From Rhodobacteraceae bacterium UBA6141 (GTDB lineage: Bacteria > Pseudomonadota > Alphaproteobacteria > Rhodobacterales > Rhodobacteraceae): a DNA stretch of 23,133 nucleotides. Of this stretch, positions 1-7,730 are shown in pieces. A model generated the notes under the pieces. It was not told the origin of the DNA and did not search any database. It was given only the letters and a program-made list of their open reading frames with translations. How positions within the stretch are numbered: the first letter of the stretch is position 1; every line of letters begins with the position of its first letter. Where the stretch lies: the NCBI GenBank assembly GCA_002423245.1, contig DIVD01000083.1, forward strand, positions 1-23,133, read 5' to 3'. A program made the position numbers and the translations under genes.

Positions 1-2
1 GC

Positions 3-884
3 GGGGGCGACCGATACTGCGAAGCCTGCGCACCCTACGAGGGCAGCGAGCAAGCCTGCCCGGACTGCCCGGCGCGGCTGAACCGTCCGGAAACTCCGGA
101 GGGTTGGCAGGTCTGGGACCTCGTCGGCCGCCTCGGCGGTCAGCTGGGGCTCTCGGCCAACGAACTGATCGCGCTGCCGCTGGACCAGCGGGTCGGAGCG
201 ATCAACGCAGCCATCGAAAGCTTCGTGCCTGCCGCCGAGCGCGCGGCAGTTGCGGGCCAGCTCTTCGGCGAGGAAGGCTCCATCGCCATGTCGCGGATCG
301 ACACCGCAACGCTGCGCCAGGCGACCGAGGACGTCCTCGCCTTCGGTGTTGTCGTCTCCGAGCAGGATGCCGACCAGATCGAGCGCACGAACGACGCCAT
401 TTCCCGGCTCGGGCTGATCTGGCGCGGGCTGTCAAACCAGCTCGCGGTCGCCGCGGCCCCCGCGCTGGAAGCTGTCGTCAACGCCATGGCGGCGGTCGCC
501 AGCCGCACCGGTCCGCTCGGCATCGCGATCCGCGGTCTCTTCGACAACATCGGCCGCCTGACCACCTATGCCGCGACCTTCGCGGCCTTCCTCGCGGGAC
601 GCTGGGTCGCCGGGATGGCCGCCGCGGCGCTCTCGGTCCGTGGCCTGGCCACAGCGCTCGAGCAAGGCCAGCAGGATCTCTGGCTTCGCAGGAACGCCGA
701 TCTGCTCATATCGGCAGGCATACCGGCCTCGCCGGCCGAGCGAGGGTTGGAGACGATGAAGACGCACCTTCCGACCCTGACGCCCGAAGAGGACGAAGCG
801 GTGCTGCGGGACGCCGGCTTTGCCGACATCCAGCTTTTCTGCGCCGCCTTTCCCTTCAAGGGTTGGGCCGCCTACCGGCAGTGA
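3..884 (+). pseudogene. Chimeric phage remnant: Cys-rich tail protein piece, tape-measure piece, methyltransferase C-terminus
   Basis: One open frame enters from outside the window and ends at 884. It reads as three unrelated pieces. The first ~50 residues carry two CxxC pairs (C6/C9 and C19/C22 from the first visible codon) and resemble small Cys-containing phage tail-assembly proteins. From about position 160 to 655 the protein is Ala-rich and looks like part of a phage tail tape-measure protein, with the stretch ISRLGLIWRGLSNQLAVAAA. From about 660 the frame turns into the C-terminal end of a class I SAM methyltransferase (LETMKTHLPTLTPEEDEAVL, then AGFADIQLF and FKGW). The methyltransferase core with its SAM site is absent, so no enzyme is expected. 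Two in-frame deletions of a prophage and its neighbour would explain the structure. The family reading is from memory of similar proteins; the middle and last pieces are the most secure. Confidence 0.6.
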
Positions 885-1088
885 TCCCGTGATTGCCCTC
901 GTCAATCATACTTGAAAGCGTGCGCGCCGATCGGCCGCTCTACAGACATTGCGAACGTTAGCCCAAGGCTTCTTGCACTGGCTGCCGGACCAGGGCCGGA
1001 CGAGACTACATGGGTCATGCGCCCACGCTGCGCCATGCCGCAGGCGTGTGCTGCAGCGGCGCGCGCAAGATGACGTTCGCTCGCACCG
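885..1088. other. Unassigned stretch between the phage chimera and the IS256 remnant
   Basis: No gene can be supported here. The minus-strand frame of the transposase remnant stays open through it but loses all family similarity. It may be debris from the same rearrangement. Confidence 0.4.
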
Positions 1089-1250
1089 GCGTTCGATCAG
1101 ATTCGTGGAGTGCAGCTTGGCACGATGCTGCTGAGGAAAAGTCATGTAGGCCTGCACGAGATCACCCATGGATCGCGTCGAAACGCCGTGAATATACGCC
1201 TCTTGGATCATGGCCGTCAGCGCCTTCTCGACAGAGCGTCGCGGCTCGGG
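1089..1250 (-). pseudogene. IS256/Mutator-family transposase remnant, internally deleted
   Basis: Reading the minus strand, EPRRSVEKALTAM is followed by IQEAYIHGVSTRSMGDLVQA, the characteristic N-terminal third of IS256-family transposases. The frame then jumps straight to YMTFPQQHRAKLHSTNLIER, which belongs near the C-terminus of the same family. The catalytic DDE core that normally lies between is missing, so this is a dead element. Similarity stops at a TAA near 1251 on the N-terminal side and after the IER motif on the C-terminal side. No inverted repeats were found. It sits between the phage chimera and the end of tonB, marking the left edge of the heme locus as a site of repeated rearrangement. 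Confidence 0.72.
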
Positions 1251-1384
1251 AAATTACGGGAAAGCAAGAGCCGGTGCGCAGGCGAGGGATGCGCAACTCA
1301 ACGCTGCCAACTCGCGTCTGTCAGTCCCGGTCGCGATAGCCGTTGCGTTGCGCCAGCCGCTCGGCGAACTCCTTACCATAGTCC

Positions 1385-1400
1385 GCGCCAGTCCTGGCGC
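1385..1400 (-). terminator. Hairpin just downstream of tonB
   Basis: GCGCCAG and CTGGCGC form a perfect 7-bp inverted repeat with a 2-base spacer, starting about 15 bases after the tonB stop. No T-run follows in either direction, so it may be an RNA-stabilising hairpin rather than an intrinsic terminator. It is the only candidate 3' structure seen for the hmuR-exbB-exbD-tonB unit. Confidence 0.35.
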
Positions 1401-1415
1401 CGACCTCGGCCCCAC

Positions 1416-2336
1416 TCACGTGCTGATGCGGAACGGCACCACGAGGTCGCGCGGCCGCCCGTCGGGTGGCGCCGGCAGGCGCGGCAGGCGGCGGGCTTGG
1501 GCGCTGAGGGCGGCGTCCACGCGGGTATCGCCACTGCTGCCGGCGAGGCTGACGCCCGCGACCCTGCCGGCGGCGTCCACACGGACCGCCAGCGTCGCCG
1601 TCAGCGATCCCCGCGCGGAGATCCGGGTGCGGCTCATATGGCGGGCCACGGCCTGGCGAACCTTGGCCTCCCATTGCTGCATCGCCTGCGGCGCGGCGGC
1701 TTCGCCGGCGCCGGAGGCGGGCGCGGCGGACTGGCGGCGCGGCTGCTCTTGTCGCGCGCCGCCCGACTGCGCCGGTGCGGCCTGCGGCTGGCGCGAGGCC
1801 TCGCGCTTGGCTTCCCGGCGCGGGCGCTCGGGTTCCGGCTCCTGCCGTGTCTGCCGGGGCTCCTCGCGCGGCGGTGGCGGCGGATCGGGCTTGCGCTGCG
1901 GCCGGGCGGAGACGGTCAGGACCGGCTCCGCCTCCGGCGCCTCCGGCTCGGGCGGGGGCGGCAGCGGCACGGCCACGTCCTCGAACTGTTTCGGCGTGGG
2001 CGGGGCCAGCGAGGGCAGATCGGGCAGCACGACCGGCTCCGCCGGCGGGGGTTCGACCGGAGTCTCGGGCCCTGGTTCCGGCTCCGGCTCGGGTGCCGGC
2101 TCCGGCGCCTCCGGCTCGGTGACGAGCGGCTCGGCAGCCGGCGGGCCCGAGTCCGGAACCGTGAAGCCGGGTGGCGGCGGCGCGGGCGAGGCTGCGACCA
2201 TCTCGATGATGAGCGCCGGGGGCGGTGCGTCGGGCGGGTCCGCCGGATGCAGCAGCGCCAAGGCCACGGCAGAATGCGCGGCGAGCGCCGCGCCGGCCGC
2301 GGCGACCCAGCCGGCGGGAAGGCGGCTGCGGCTCAA
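1416..2336 (-). CDS. tonB: TonB family energy-transducing protein of the heme uptake locus
   Basis: This 306-aa protein would transmit the inner-membrane proton-motive force, through ExbB/ExbD, to the HmuR receptor. A hydrophobic anchor (about residues 8-28) is followed by a very long Pro/Glu/Ala-rich periplasmic spacer (about 30-215) with PEPEPEPGPE and PPPPPREEP runs. A C-terminal TonB domain (about 220-306) includes VRQAVARHMS and LTATLAVRVDAAGRV and ends in VPFRIST. The chosen start is a TTG at 2336-2334 that overlaps the exbD stop as TTGA. No ATG or GTG is available at the N-terminal end of the anchor, and the other gene joints of the locus overlap in the same style. The same frame is open far upstream inside exbD, but that part is antisense-like noise. 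Function is confident; the start is less so. Confidence 0.88.
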   Translation of the reverse strand: MSRSRLPAGWVAAAGAALAAHSAVALALLHPADPPDAPPPALIIEMVAASPAPPPPGFTVPDSGPPAAEPLVTEPEAPEPAPEPEPEPGPETPVEPPPAEPVVLPDLPSLAPPTPKQFEDVAVPLPPPPEPEAPEAEPVLTVSARPQRKPDPPPPPREEPRQTRQEPEPERPRREAKREASRQPQAAPAQSGGARQEQPRRQSAAPASGAGEAAAPQAMQQWEAKVRQAVARHMSRTRISARGSLTATLAVRVDAAGRVAGVSLAGSSGDTRVDAALSAQARRLPRLPAPPDGRPRDLVVPFRIST

Positions 2337-2764
2337 GAGCCCGACCCCGGCGTCGCCTCCAGGCCGACCAGCGCCACATGCAGGTAGCCGGCATCGCGCA
2401 GCCGGTTCATCAGCGCCATCAGGTCGCCATAGGCGACGGCGCGGTCGGCGCGCAGGAAGACCCGCGCTTCGGGGTCGCCCCCCGTCGCCGCGGCGAGGGC
2501 GGCCTCCAGCCCATCCGACACCGCGGCATCGCCCAGCAGCACCGACAAATCCGCCTGCAGCGTCACATAAAGCGGGCGATCCGGGCGCGGCGCGGGGGGG
2601 GCGGTCGAGGCGGGCAGATCCACCGGCACGTCGACGGTGGCCAACGGTGCTGCCACCATGAAGATGATGAGCAGCACCAGCATCACGTCGATGAAGGGGG
2701 TGACGTTGATCTCGGCCAGCTCGTCCGGCGCGTCGTCCCCGATGTCCTGGAGGCCTTGCATCAC
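2333..2764 (-). CDS. exbD: ExbD biopolymer transport protein
   Basis: At 143 aa this has the usual ExbD length. It has a short cytoplasmic N-terminus and one transmembrane helix (about residues 22-42) in the motif INVTPFIDVMLVLLIIF. Asp26 in that motif corresponds to the conserved proton-path aspartate of the family. A periplasmic domain follows with LRADRAVAYGDLMALMNRLR, typical of ExbD/TolR. It works with ExbB as the proton-driven motor for TonB. The ATG at 2764 overlaps the exbB stop as ATGATG, and the stop overlaps the tonB start, so translation of the three genes is probably coupled. Placement directly behind the heme receptor marks it as part of a dedicated heme-uptake motor, not the general TolR. 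Confidence 0.95.
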   Translation of the reverse strand: MMQGLQDIGDDAPDELAEINVTPFIDVMLVLLIIFMVAAPLATVDVPVDLPASTAPPAPRPDRPLYVTLQADLSVLLGDAAVSDGLEAALAAATGGDPEARVFLRADRAVAYGDLMALMNRLRDAGYLHVALVGLEATPGSGS

Positions 2765-3531
2765 GCCGCCGTCCCGGCTTCGGCGTCGAGCGCCCGGCTG
2801 ACGAGCCGCTCGACCAGCGCGCCGCCGTCGCGCAGGCGGGCGCGGTAGGTGGCGATGGCGCGGGCGCAGATGTTGTAGACCACCACCGCAGGGATCGCGG
2901 CGACAAGGCCGAGGGCGGTGGCCAGCAGTGCCTCGGCGATGCCGGGGGCGACGACGGCGAGATTCGTGGTCTGCGCCTCGGCGATGCCGACAAAGGCGTT
3001 CATGATCCCCCAGACTGTGCCGAAGAGGCCGACAAAGGGGGCGGTCGCGCCGATCGTCGCCAGCAGCCCGGTGCCTGCCGCCAGCCGCCGTCCCGCGCCG
3101 GCCTCGATCCGCGACAGCGCCGAGGCGACCCGCTGCCGGGCCCCATCCGGGCCCGCATGCGGTAGATGCGGTACCGCCGCCTCCAGCTCGCGCCCCGCCG
3201 CGCGCAGCATCCGCGCCAGCGGATCGGCGCGGCGCGACAGCGCGTGCGCCGCCGCGACCATGCCGCCTGCCGCCGCGATCGCCTCATGCGATCGGCGTGT
3301 CGCGCGGCTGCTCGTCCAGACCTCGACCAGCTTGTAGAAGGCCACGGTCCAGGTCACGAGCGAGGCGATGGCGAGGCCGATCATGACCGACTTCACCACC
3401 CTGTCGGCCGCCTCGAACATGCCCCAGGGGGACAGGTCGTGCGGCAGGATCGCGGGGTCGACGGCCTGGGCCGCCGCCATGCCGGGCAGCAGCAGGCCGA
3501 GGGTCGTCGCGGCGGCAAGCGGCAGGCGCAT
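2761..3531 (-). CDS. exbB: ExbB proton channel protein (MotA/TolQ/ExbB family)
   Basis: This protein of about 256 aa forms the proton channel of the TonB motor with ExbD. It starts with a cleavable-looking signal segment (MRLPLAAATTLGLLLPGMAAA) typical of alphaproteobacterial ExbB. A first transmembrane helix lies near the VVKSVMIGLAIASLVTWTVA stretch. The family core then reads IGATAPFVGLFGTVWGIMNA and AVVAPGIAEALLATALGLVA. Of the two adjacent ATGs (3534 and 3531), the second has better spacing from the GAAGGAAC ribosome-binding site. A further ATG at 3561 would add a poor leader. It lies 95 bases downstream of hmuR, separated by a hairpin, and overlaps exbD by 4 bases. Confidence 0.94.
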   Translation of the reverse strand: MRLPLAAATTLGLLLPGMAAAQAVDPAILPHDLSPWGMFEAADRVVKSVMIGLAIASLVTWTVAFYKLVEVWTSSRATRRSHEAIAAAGGMVAAAHALSRRADPLARMLRAAGRELEAAVPHLPHAGPDGARQRVASALSRIEAGAGRRLAAGTGLLATIGATAPFVGLFGTVWGIMNAFVGIAEAQTTNLAVVAPGIAEALLATALGLVAAIPAVVVYNICARAIATYRARLRDGGALVERLVSRALDAEAGTAA

Positions 3532-3598
3532 CATCGTTCCTTCATGATCGTGTCGGCACAAGGCGGTGGTGGCTGTCTTCGTCGTCGTGGGGCGTCAA

Positions 3599-3620
3599 GG
3601 ACCGGGGACAGCCCCGGTCC
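3599..3620 (-). terminator. Intercistronic hairpin between hmuR and exbB
   Basis: GGACCGGGG and CCCCGGTCC form a perfect 9-bp GC-rich stem with a 4-base loop, 7 bases after the hmuR stop. No real T-run follows, only TTGACG. It probably acts as a partial terminator or mRNA stabiliser that would keep receptor levels above those of the motor proteins. The structure is directly visible; the role is inferred. Confidence 0.6.
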
Positions 3621-3626
3621 GCCGCG

Positions 3627-5669
3627 TCAGAAAGAGCGTGTGACCGACACCGTCAGGTTGCGCCCCGGTGCCGGGCCGGTGGTCCAGGTCGCGGGCGCAT
3701 AGGTCTTGTCGGTCAGGTTCTCGACACCGAACCGCATCTCGATTCCGTCGAGCACGCCCTGCTGCGGGGTCCAGATCGCATAGGCGTCGTGCACCGCATA
3801 ACCGCCCCGCCGCGAGCCGTCGGACTTGTCGCGCCCGGCCGCGAAGGTGCTGAAGGCGCCGAACTTCCATTCCGGCGTCGCCTGCCAGGAGGGGCCGATC
3901 ACGATGCGGTTGTTGGGCAGCGAGTCCACGATGTTGCCGTCGCCGTCCTTGCCCTCGACCAGCGAGAGCGCGGCGGTCAGGCCCAGCCGTCCGCTGGCAT
4001 AGTTCGCCTCGATCTCGCCGCCTTTTAGGTCCACCTCCTCGACGTTAACATAGGCGGGCGTTGGCGCGGGGGCGTTGGTGCGGGTAATGCGGTCGGTGAT
4101 GTCGTTGTGGAACAGCGTCAGCTTGACCGCCGCCTCGTCACCCGCGGCGAACACGTCATGCCCGCTCCAGGACAGGCCGATCTCGGTGTTGATCCCGCGC
4201 TCGGGGCGCAGCCCCGGCGAGGGTGCGCCGCTGATGGGCCCGCCGCCGCTGCCGGTGTCGTAGAGCTCGTCCGCCGTCGGCAGCCGGTCCACCTTCGCCA
4301 GCGATCCGAAGACCGACCAGTTTTCGTTCAGCCGGTAGATCGCGGCGATCTGCGGCTCGACCGCGTTGTCGCGGACGCGCTCGTCGGTCGCGGTGACGCT
4401 GCCCGCCGGCGTGGTCTCCTGGCGCTCGATCCTGAGGCCGGTGTTGATCGTCAGCGCCCCTGTGGTGAACTCCGACAGCGCATAGATGGCGCGCCGGTCG
4501 GTCTTGGCTTCCGGATGCGTGGACGAGGGCACGCTCGAGGTCCGGTCCTGGGTCGAGGTCTCGGCACCGATGGTCAGGAAGTGCTCGTAGTCGCCGGTAG
4601 AGAGGTCGGCGGTGTTGACCGCGCGAAGCTCCCAGGTCTCGTAGGCCCGCTCGCCCAGGATCCTCGACATGATCGGCTCGCGCGGGTCGTTGCCCTGCTC
4701 AATGCGCTTCACAGTGTCGGAATAGGAGAGCGTGACCTCCAGGTCGACCAGGGGGCTCGCCGGGTCATATTCCCAAACCGCGCGCGCGGTGCGGTCATGG
4801 GTCAGGATGTCGCCCACGCCCCAACTGAAGCCGGGGTAGAACAGATCGCGCTGCGCCCCCTCCTGCTGGTTGAAGTCCTGATCGTCGCCCCGGGCGCGAA
4901 GATCGAGATAGCTGAAACGCAGCCGATGCTCGTCGTTGAGTTCGTGGTTCAGCTTCAGCAGCAGGTTCGGCGCAACCGAGTTCGACCGGATCAGCGTGTT
5001 GCCGTCGGGATCCTTGCTGTCGCCGAGGTCGCGCAGCGCGAAGGCGGCGAGGACCTCGGTCCGTTCGCCCAGGCGCCAGGCGCCGGCGAGGCTGCCGAAG
5101 GTGGTGTCGGGGTTCGTGGCGAAGCCGAGCTTCGCGCGGCCGCCGAAGTCGCGGCCCTTCAGCAGATCCTCTGGCTCTATCGTCTCCATCGCGATCACGC
5201 CGCCGAGCGCGCCCGAGCCGTAGAGGGTGGAGGAACCCGGCCCGCGCAGCACCTCGACCCGCTTGAGGAAGTCCGGCTCCACGAACAGCGAACCCTGCCG
5301 GTAGCTCTCGTAATACTTCTGCTCGCCGTCCAGCAGCTGGATGATCGAGGATTCCGAGGACGCGATCCCTTCGCCCACGCCGCGGATGTTGAAAGCCTGG
5401 CCGAAGAAACTGGACGAGCCGACGCCTGATACGCCGGGCACCACGTCCAGAACCTCGCCGATGGTGCTGGGTCCGATCTCGTCCAGTTCCTCCTCGTCCA
5501 CGACGGTTACGGACTGCGGCACGTCCGAGGCGACGCGCGGCTGGCCCGCACGCAGCACGATCGGGTCGAGGGTCAGAGTTTCGGGGGTGGCGTCCTGCGC
5601 GGCGGCGGCGAGTGGAATGAGGCAGGCGGCGCTTGCCATCAGCAGCGCGCGCGTAGCGGCGGGGGTCAT
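3627..5669 (-). CDS. hmuR: TonB-dependent heme/hemoglobin receptor HmuR
   Basis: This ~680-aa outer-membrane receptor has a signal peptide (about residues 1-25, ending AAAAQ) and a TonB-box-like LTLDPIVLRAG. The plug domain follows (about 45-160), with SDVPQSVTVVDEEEL, FNIRGVG and the motif RVEVLRGPGSSTLYGSGALG. A long beta barrel ends in NLTVSVTRSF, with the terminal Phe typical of outer-membrane barrels. GSLAKVDRLPTADELYDTGS lies where heme receptors of this family carry the FRAP-type motif. The assignment to heme rather than a siderophore rests mainly on the divergent hmuSTUV operon. Two ATGs (5672 and 5669) follow a CGGAG ribosome-binding site; the second has better spacing. Ligand preference (free heme or hemoglobin) cannot be told from the sequence. 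Confidence 0.92.
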   Translation of the reverse strand: MTPAATRALLMASAACLIPLAAAAQDATPETLTLDPIVLRAGQPRVASDVPQSVTVVDEEELDEIGPSTIGEVLDVVPGVSGVGSSSFFGQAFNIRGVGEGIASSESSIIQLLDGEQKYYESYRQGSLFVEPDFLKRVEVLRGPGSSTLYGSGALGGVIAMETIEPEDLLKGRDFGGRAKLGFATNPDTTFGSLAGAWRLGERTEVLAAFALRDLGDSKDPDGNTLIRSNSVAPNLLLKLNHELNDEHRLRFSYLDLRARGDDQDFNQQEGAQRDLFYPGFSWGVGDILTHDRTARAVWEYDPASPLVDLEVTLSYSDTVKRIEQGNDPREPIMSRILGERAYETWELRAVNTADLSTGDYEHFLTIGAETSTQDRTSSVPSSTHPEAKTDRRAIYALSEFTTGALTINTGLRIERQETTPAGSVTATDERVRDNAVEPQIAAIYRLNENWSVFGSLAKVDRLPTADELYDTGSGGGPISGAPSPGLRPERGINTEIGLSWSGHDVFAAGDEAAVKLTLFHNDITDRITRTNAPAPTPAYVNVEEVDLKGGEIEANYASGRLGLTAALSLVEGKDGDGNIVDSLPNNRIVIGPSWQATPEWKFGAFSTFAAGRDKSDGSRRGGYAVHDAYAIWTPQQGVLDGIEMRFGVENLTDKTYAPATWTTGPAPGRNLTVSVTRSF

Positions 5670-5743
5670 CATCGGCTCCGGGTTCTGAAAGGAAAGCCTG
5701 TTTAAACCGTCACTTATGTGTTCGGCCCCAGGTCGCTGCTACA

Positions 5744-5788
5744 GGGATAAAATAAGAGATTGTTTTAGTCAACATTACGCCGCATAAA
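5744..5788. promoter_or_regulatory. Divergent hmuR / hmuS promoter region
   Basis: The 160-bp gap between the two units contains a striking AT-rich island in GC-rich DNA. On the minus strand, TTGACT (5772-5767) and TATCCC (5749-5744) are separated by 17 bases and point at hmuR. On the plus strand, TTGTTT (5760-5765) and CATAAA (5783-5788) are also 17 apart and point at hmuS. The two overlap, so one iron- or heme-responsive regulator (Irr, RirA or Fur class in alphaproteobacteria) could control both. GATTG and TCAA half-sites occur at 5758-5772, but I cannot assign a specific box. Confidence 0.55.
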
Positions 5789-5835
5789 AAAGGGACCGCC
5801 GGTCGCAGGCCCGGCGGAGGACCAGGAGGGACAGC

Positions 5836-6888
5836 ATGAACGAACAGACCACCATCCGCCCGGCGCCCGATCCCGCTGGCCTCAGGGCCGCGCTGGCCGA
5901 GGCCACCATCCGCCCGCACGACCTCGCCGTGCAGCTCGGCGTGCCGGAGGCGGCGCTGGTCTCGGCGCAGGTGGGTCACGGCGCGATTCGGATCGATCCG
6001 AGCCCGGACCACCTCATTCCGCTGGTCGAACGCCTGGGCGAGGTCATGGCGCTGACCCGCAATCCCTCCTGCGTGATCGAGAAGATCGGCACCTATCGCG
6101 AATACCAGTCGGGCAACCACGCGGCGATGACACTCGACAAGGAGATCGACCTGCGCATCTTCCCGGCGCGCTGGGTGCATGCCTTCGCAGTCGAAACGCC
6201 CGGCGAGAACGGTCCGCGCCGCTCGGTCCAGGTCTTCGACGCGGCCGGTGACGCGGTCCACAAGGTCCATCTGCGGGCTGAATCGGATCTCGCAGCCTGG
6301 GCGGCGCTGCGCGACGGCCTCGCGCTGCCGGACCAATCCGATTCGGCGAGCTTCGCGCCCCGTGCCGCGGTGGATGCGCCGCGCAGCATGCCCGACAAGG
6401 TCGACATCCTGCGGCGCGAATGGGCGCGGATGACGGACACGCACCAGTTCAACAGCCTGGTACGCAAGGTGAAGATGAACCGCCTGGGCGCCTACCGCGT
6501 CGCCGGTGCCCCCCATACCCGCCAGCTCGCGCCCGCGGCGCTGACCATGCTGCTGGAGCAACTTCAGGGCGACGGCATGGGGGTGATGGTCTTCGTCGGC
6601 AACATGGGCTGCATCGAAATCCATTCGGGGCCGATCCAGACGCTTAAGCCGATGGGGCCGTGGCTGAACGTGCTGGACGAGCGCTTCAACCTGCACCTGC
6701 GCGCCGACCACATCGCCGAGGTCTGGGCCGTGAACAAGCCGACCCAGCGCGGCCCGGCAATCTCGGTCGAGGCCTTCGACGCCGAAGGCATGCTGATCCT
6801 GCAGTGCTTCGGCCTGCGCGCCAATCGCGGGGGCGATCCGGACGCCTGGGCTGCCCGCGTGGACGCGTTGCCGGACGCCGCCGCATGA
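5836..6888 (+). CDS. hmuS: HmuS hemin-degrading / heme-trafficking protein
   Basis: This 350-aa cytoplasmic protein matches the two-repeat HemS/ChuS/PhuS family in length and layout. The N-terminal repeat contains LGEVMALTRNPSCVIEKIGT followed by NHAAMTLDKEIDLRIFP. The C-terminal repeat contains MGVMVFVGNMGCIEIHSG and FNLHLRADHIAEVWAVNKPT. His203 in the MTDTHQF segment aligns with the proximal heme ligand of the family. Members bind imported heme and either deliver it to heme oxygenase or degrade it; which applies here is unknown. The start has a strong AGGAGGG site at 5824-5830. The stop overlaps hmuT as ATGA, making it the first gene of a tightly coupled hmuSTUV operon. Confidence 0.95.
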   Translation: MNEQTTIRPAPDPAGLRAALAEATIRPHDLAVQLGVPEAALVSAQVGHGAIRIDPSPDHLIPLVERLGEVMALTRNPSCVIEKIGTYREYQSGNHAAMTLDKEIDLRIFPARWVHAFAVETPGENGPRRSVQVFDAAGDAVHKVHLRAESDLAAWAALRDGLALPDQSDSASFAPRAAVDAPRSMPDKVDILRREWARMTDTHQFNSLVRKVKMNRLGAYRVAGAPHTRQLAPAALTMLLEQLQGDGMGVMVFVGNMGCIEIHSGPIQTLKPMGPWLNVLDERFNLHLRADHIAEVWAVNKPTQRGPAISVEAFDAEGMLILQCFGLRANRGGDPDAWAARVDALPDAAA

Positions 6889-7730
6889 TCCGCGCCGCGC
6901 TTGCCCTCGCTCTTCTGCTGCCGCCATTCTCCGCCGCCGCGCAGGAGCGCGTCGTCTCGCTCGGCGGCTCCGTGACGGAGATCGTCGTGGCGCTGGGGGA
7001 GAGCGAGCGGCTGGTGGGGCGCGACAGCACCTCGACCGAGCCCGAAACAGTGCGCGCGCTGCCCGATCTGGGCTATCTCCGCGCCCTCTCGCCCGAGGGG
7101 GTGCTGTCGGTCCGCCCCGACCTGATCCTCGCCGAGGAGGGGGCGGGGCCGCCGGGAACGGTCGAACTGCTGCAGGCCGGCGGCGTGCCCTTCGTGACCG
7201 TGCCCGAGGCCACCGATGCCGAGGGGCTGGCGCGCAAGTTCGCGGTCATCGGCGCGGCCCTGGGGGTGGAGGAGCAGGCCACGGCACTCGCTGCCGCGCT
7301 GACCGAGGAGCTGGCGCAGGTCGCGGCCGAGGCCGAGGGACGGACGCCGCGGCGTGTCCTGTTCGTGCTGGCGGCCGAGGGCGGCCGCATCCTCGCCAGC
7401 GGCAGCGGCACGGCGGCCGACGCGATGATACGCCTCGCCGGCGGCGTCAATGCGGTTCAGGGCTACGAGGGCTACAAGCCCGTGACCGACGAGGCCCTCG
7501 CCGCCGCCGCGCCTGAGGTGATCGTGCTGATGGATCGCGGCGCGGCCGACCCCGAGGGCGAGAAGGACGACGCCAAGGCGATCGCGCAGCTGCTGTCGCA
7601 GCCGGCGCTGGCCGCCACACCGGCCGGCCGTGCCTGGCGCGTGAAGCGGATGGACGGGCTTTATCTGCTGGGCTTCGGCCCGCGCACGGCGGATGCGGCG
7701 CGCGATCTGGCCGCGGCGCTTGCGGAGTGA
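6885..7730 (+). CDS. hmuT: HmuT periplasmic heme-binding protein
   Basis: This 281-aa substrate-binding protein of the heme ABC transporter starts with a signal peptide (about residues 1-19, ending SAAAQ). It then has the class III binding-protein opening RVVSLGGSVTEIVVALG. DLGYLRALSPEGVLSVRPDL contains Tyr64 at the position of the conserved heme-ligating tyrosine of PhuT/ShuT-type proteins. The C-terminal lobe includes RVLFVLAAEGGRILASGSGT. It accepts heme from HmuR in the periplasm and docks on HmuU. The ATG overlaps the hmuS stop, and its own TGA overlaps the GTG start of hmuU. Confidence 0.94.
   Translation: MIRAALALALLLPPFSAAAQERVVSLGGSVTEIVVALGESERLVGRDSTSTEPETVRALPDLGYLRALSPEGVLSVRPDLILAEEGAGPPGTVELLQAGGVPFVTVPEATDAEGLARKFAVIGAALGVEEQATALAAALTEELAQVAAEAEGRTPRRVLFVLAAEGGRILASGSGTAADAMIRLAGGVNAVQGYEGYKPVTDEALAAAAPEVIVLMDRGAADPEGEKDDAKAIAQLLSQPALAATPAGRAWRVKRMDGLYLLGFGPRTADAARDLAAALAE

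Noticed and set aside
1..884. Active prophage at the left edge
   Set aside because: Only fused fragments are present; no head, tail or lysis gene is intact within the window.
1321..1412. Minus-strand reading ending DYGKEFAERLAQRNGYRDRD after the tonB stop
   Set aside because: It looks protein-like and could be the tail of a lost gene, but the frame upstream only shadows tonB and I recognise no family.
1210..2661. Very long plus-strand Gly/Ser/Ala/Arg-rich frames opposite tonB and exbD
   Set aside because: Antisense shadows created by the Pro/Glu-rich GC-biased tonB gene; no start signal or family.
4107..5429. 440-aa plus-strand frame opposite hmuR
   Set aside because: Antisense shadow of the receptor gene, which has clear family motifs on the other strand.
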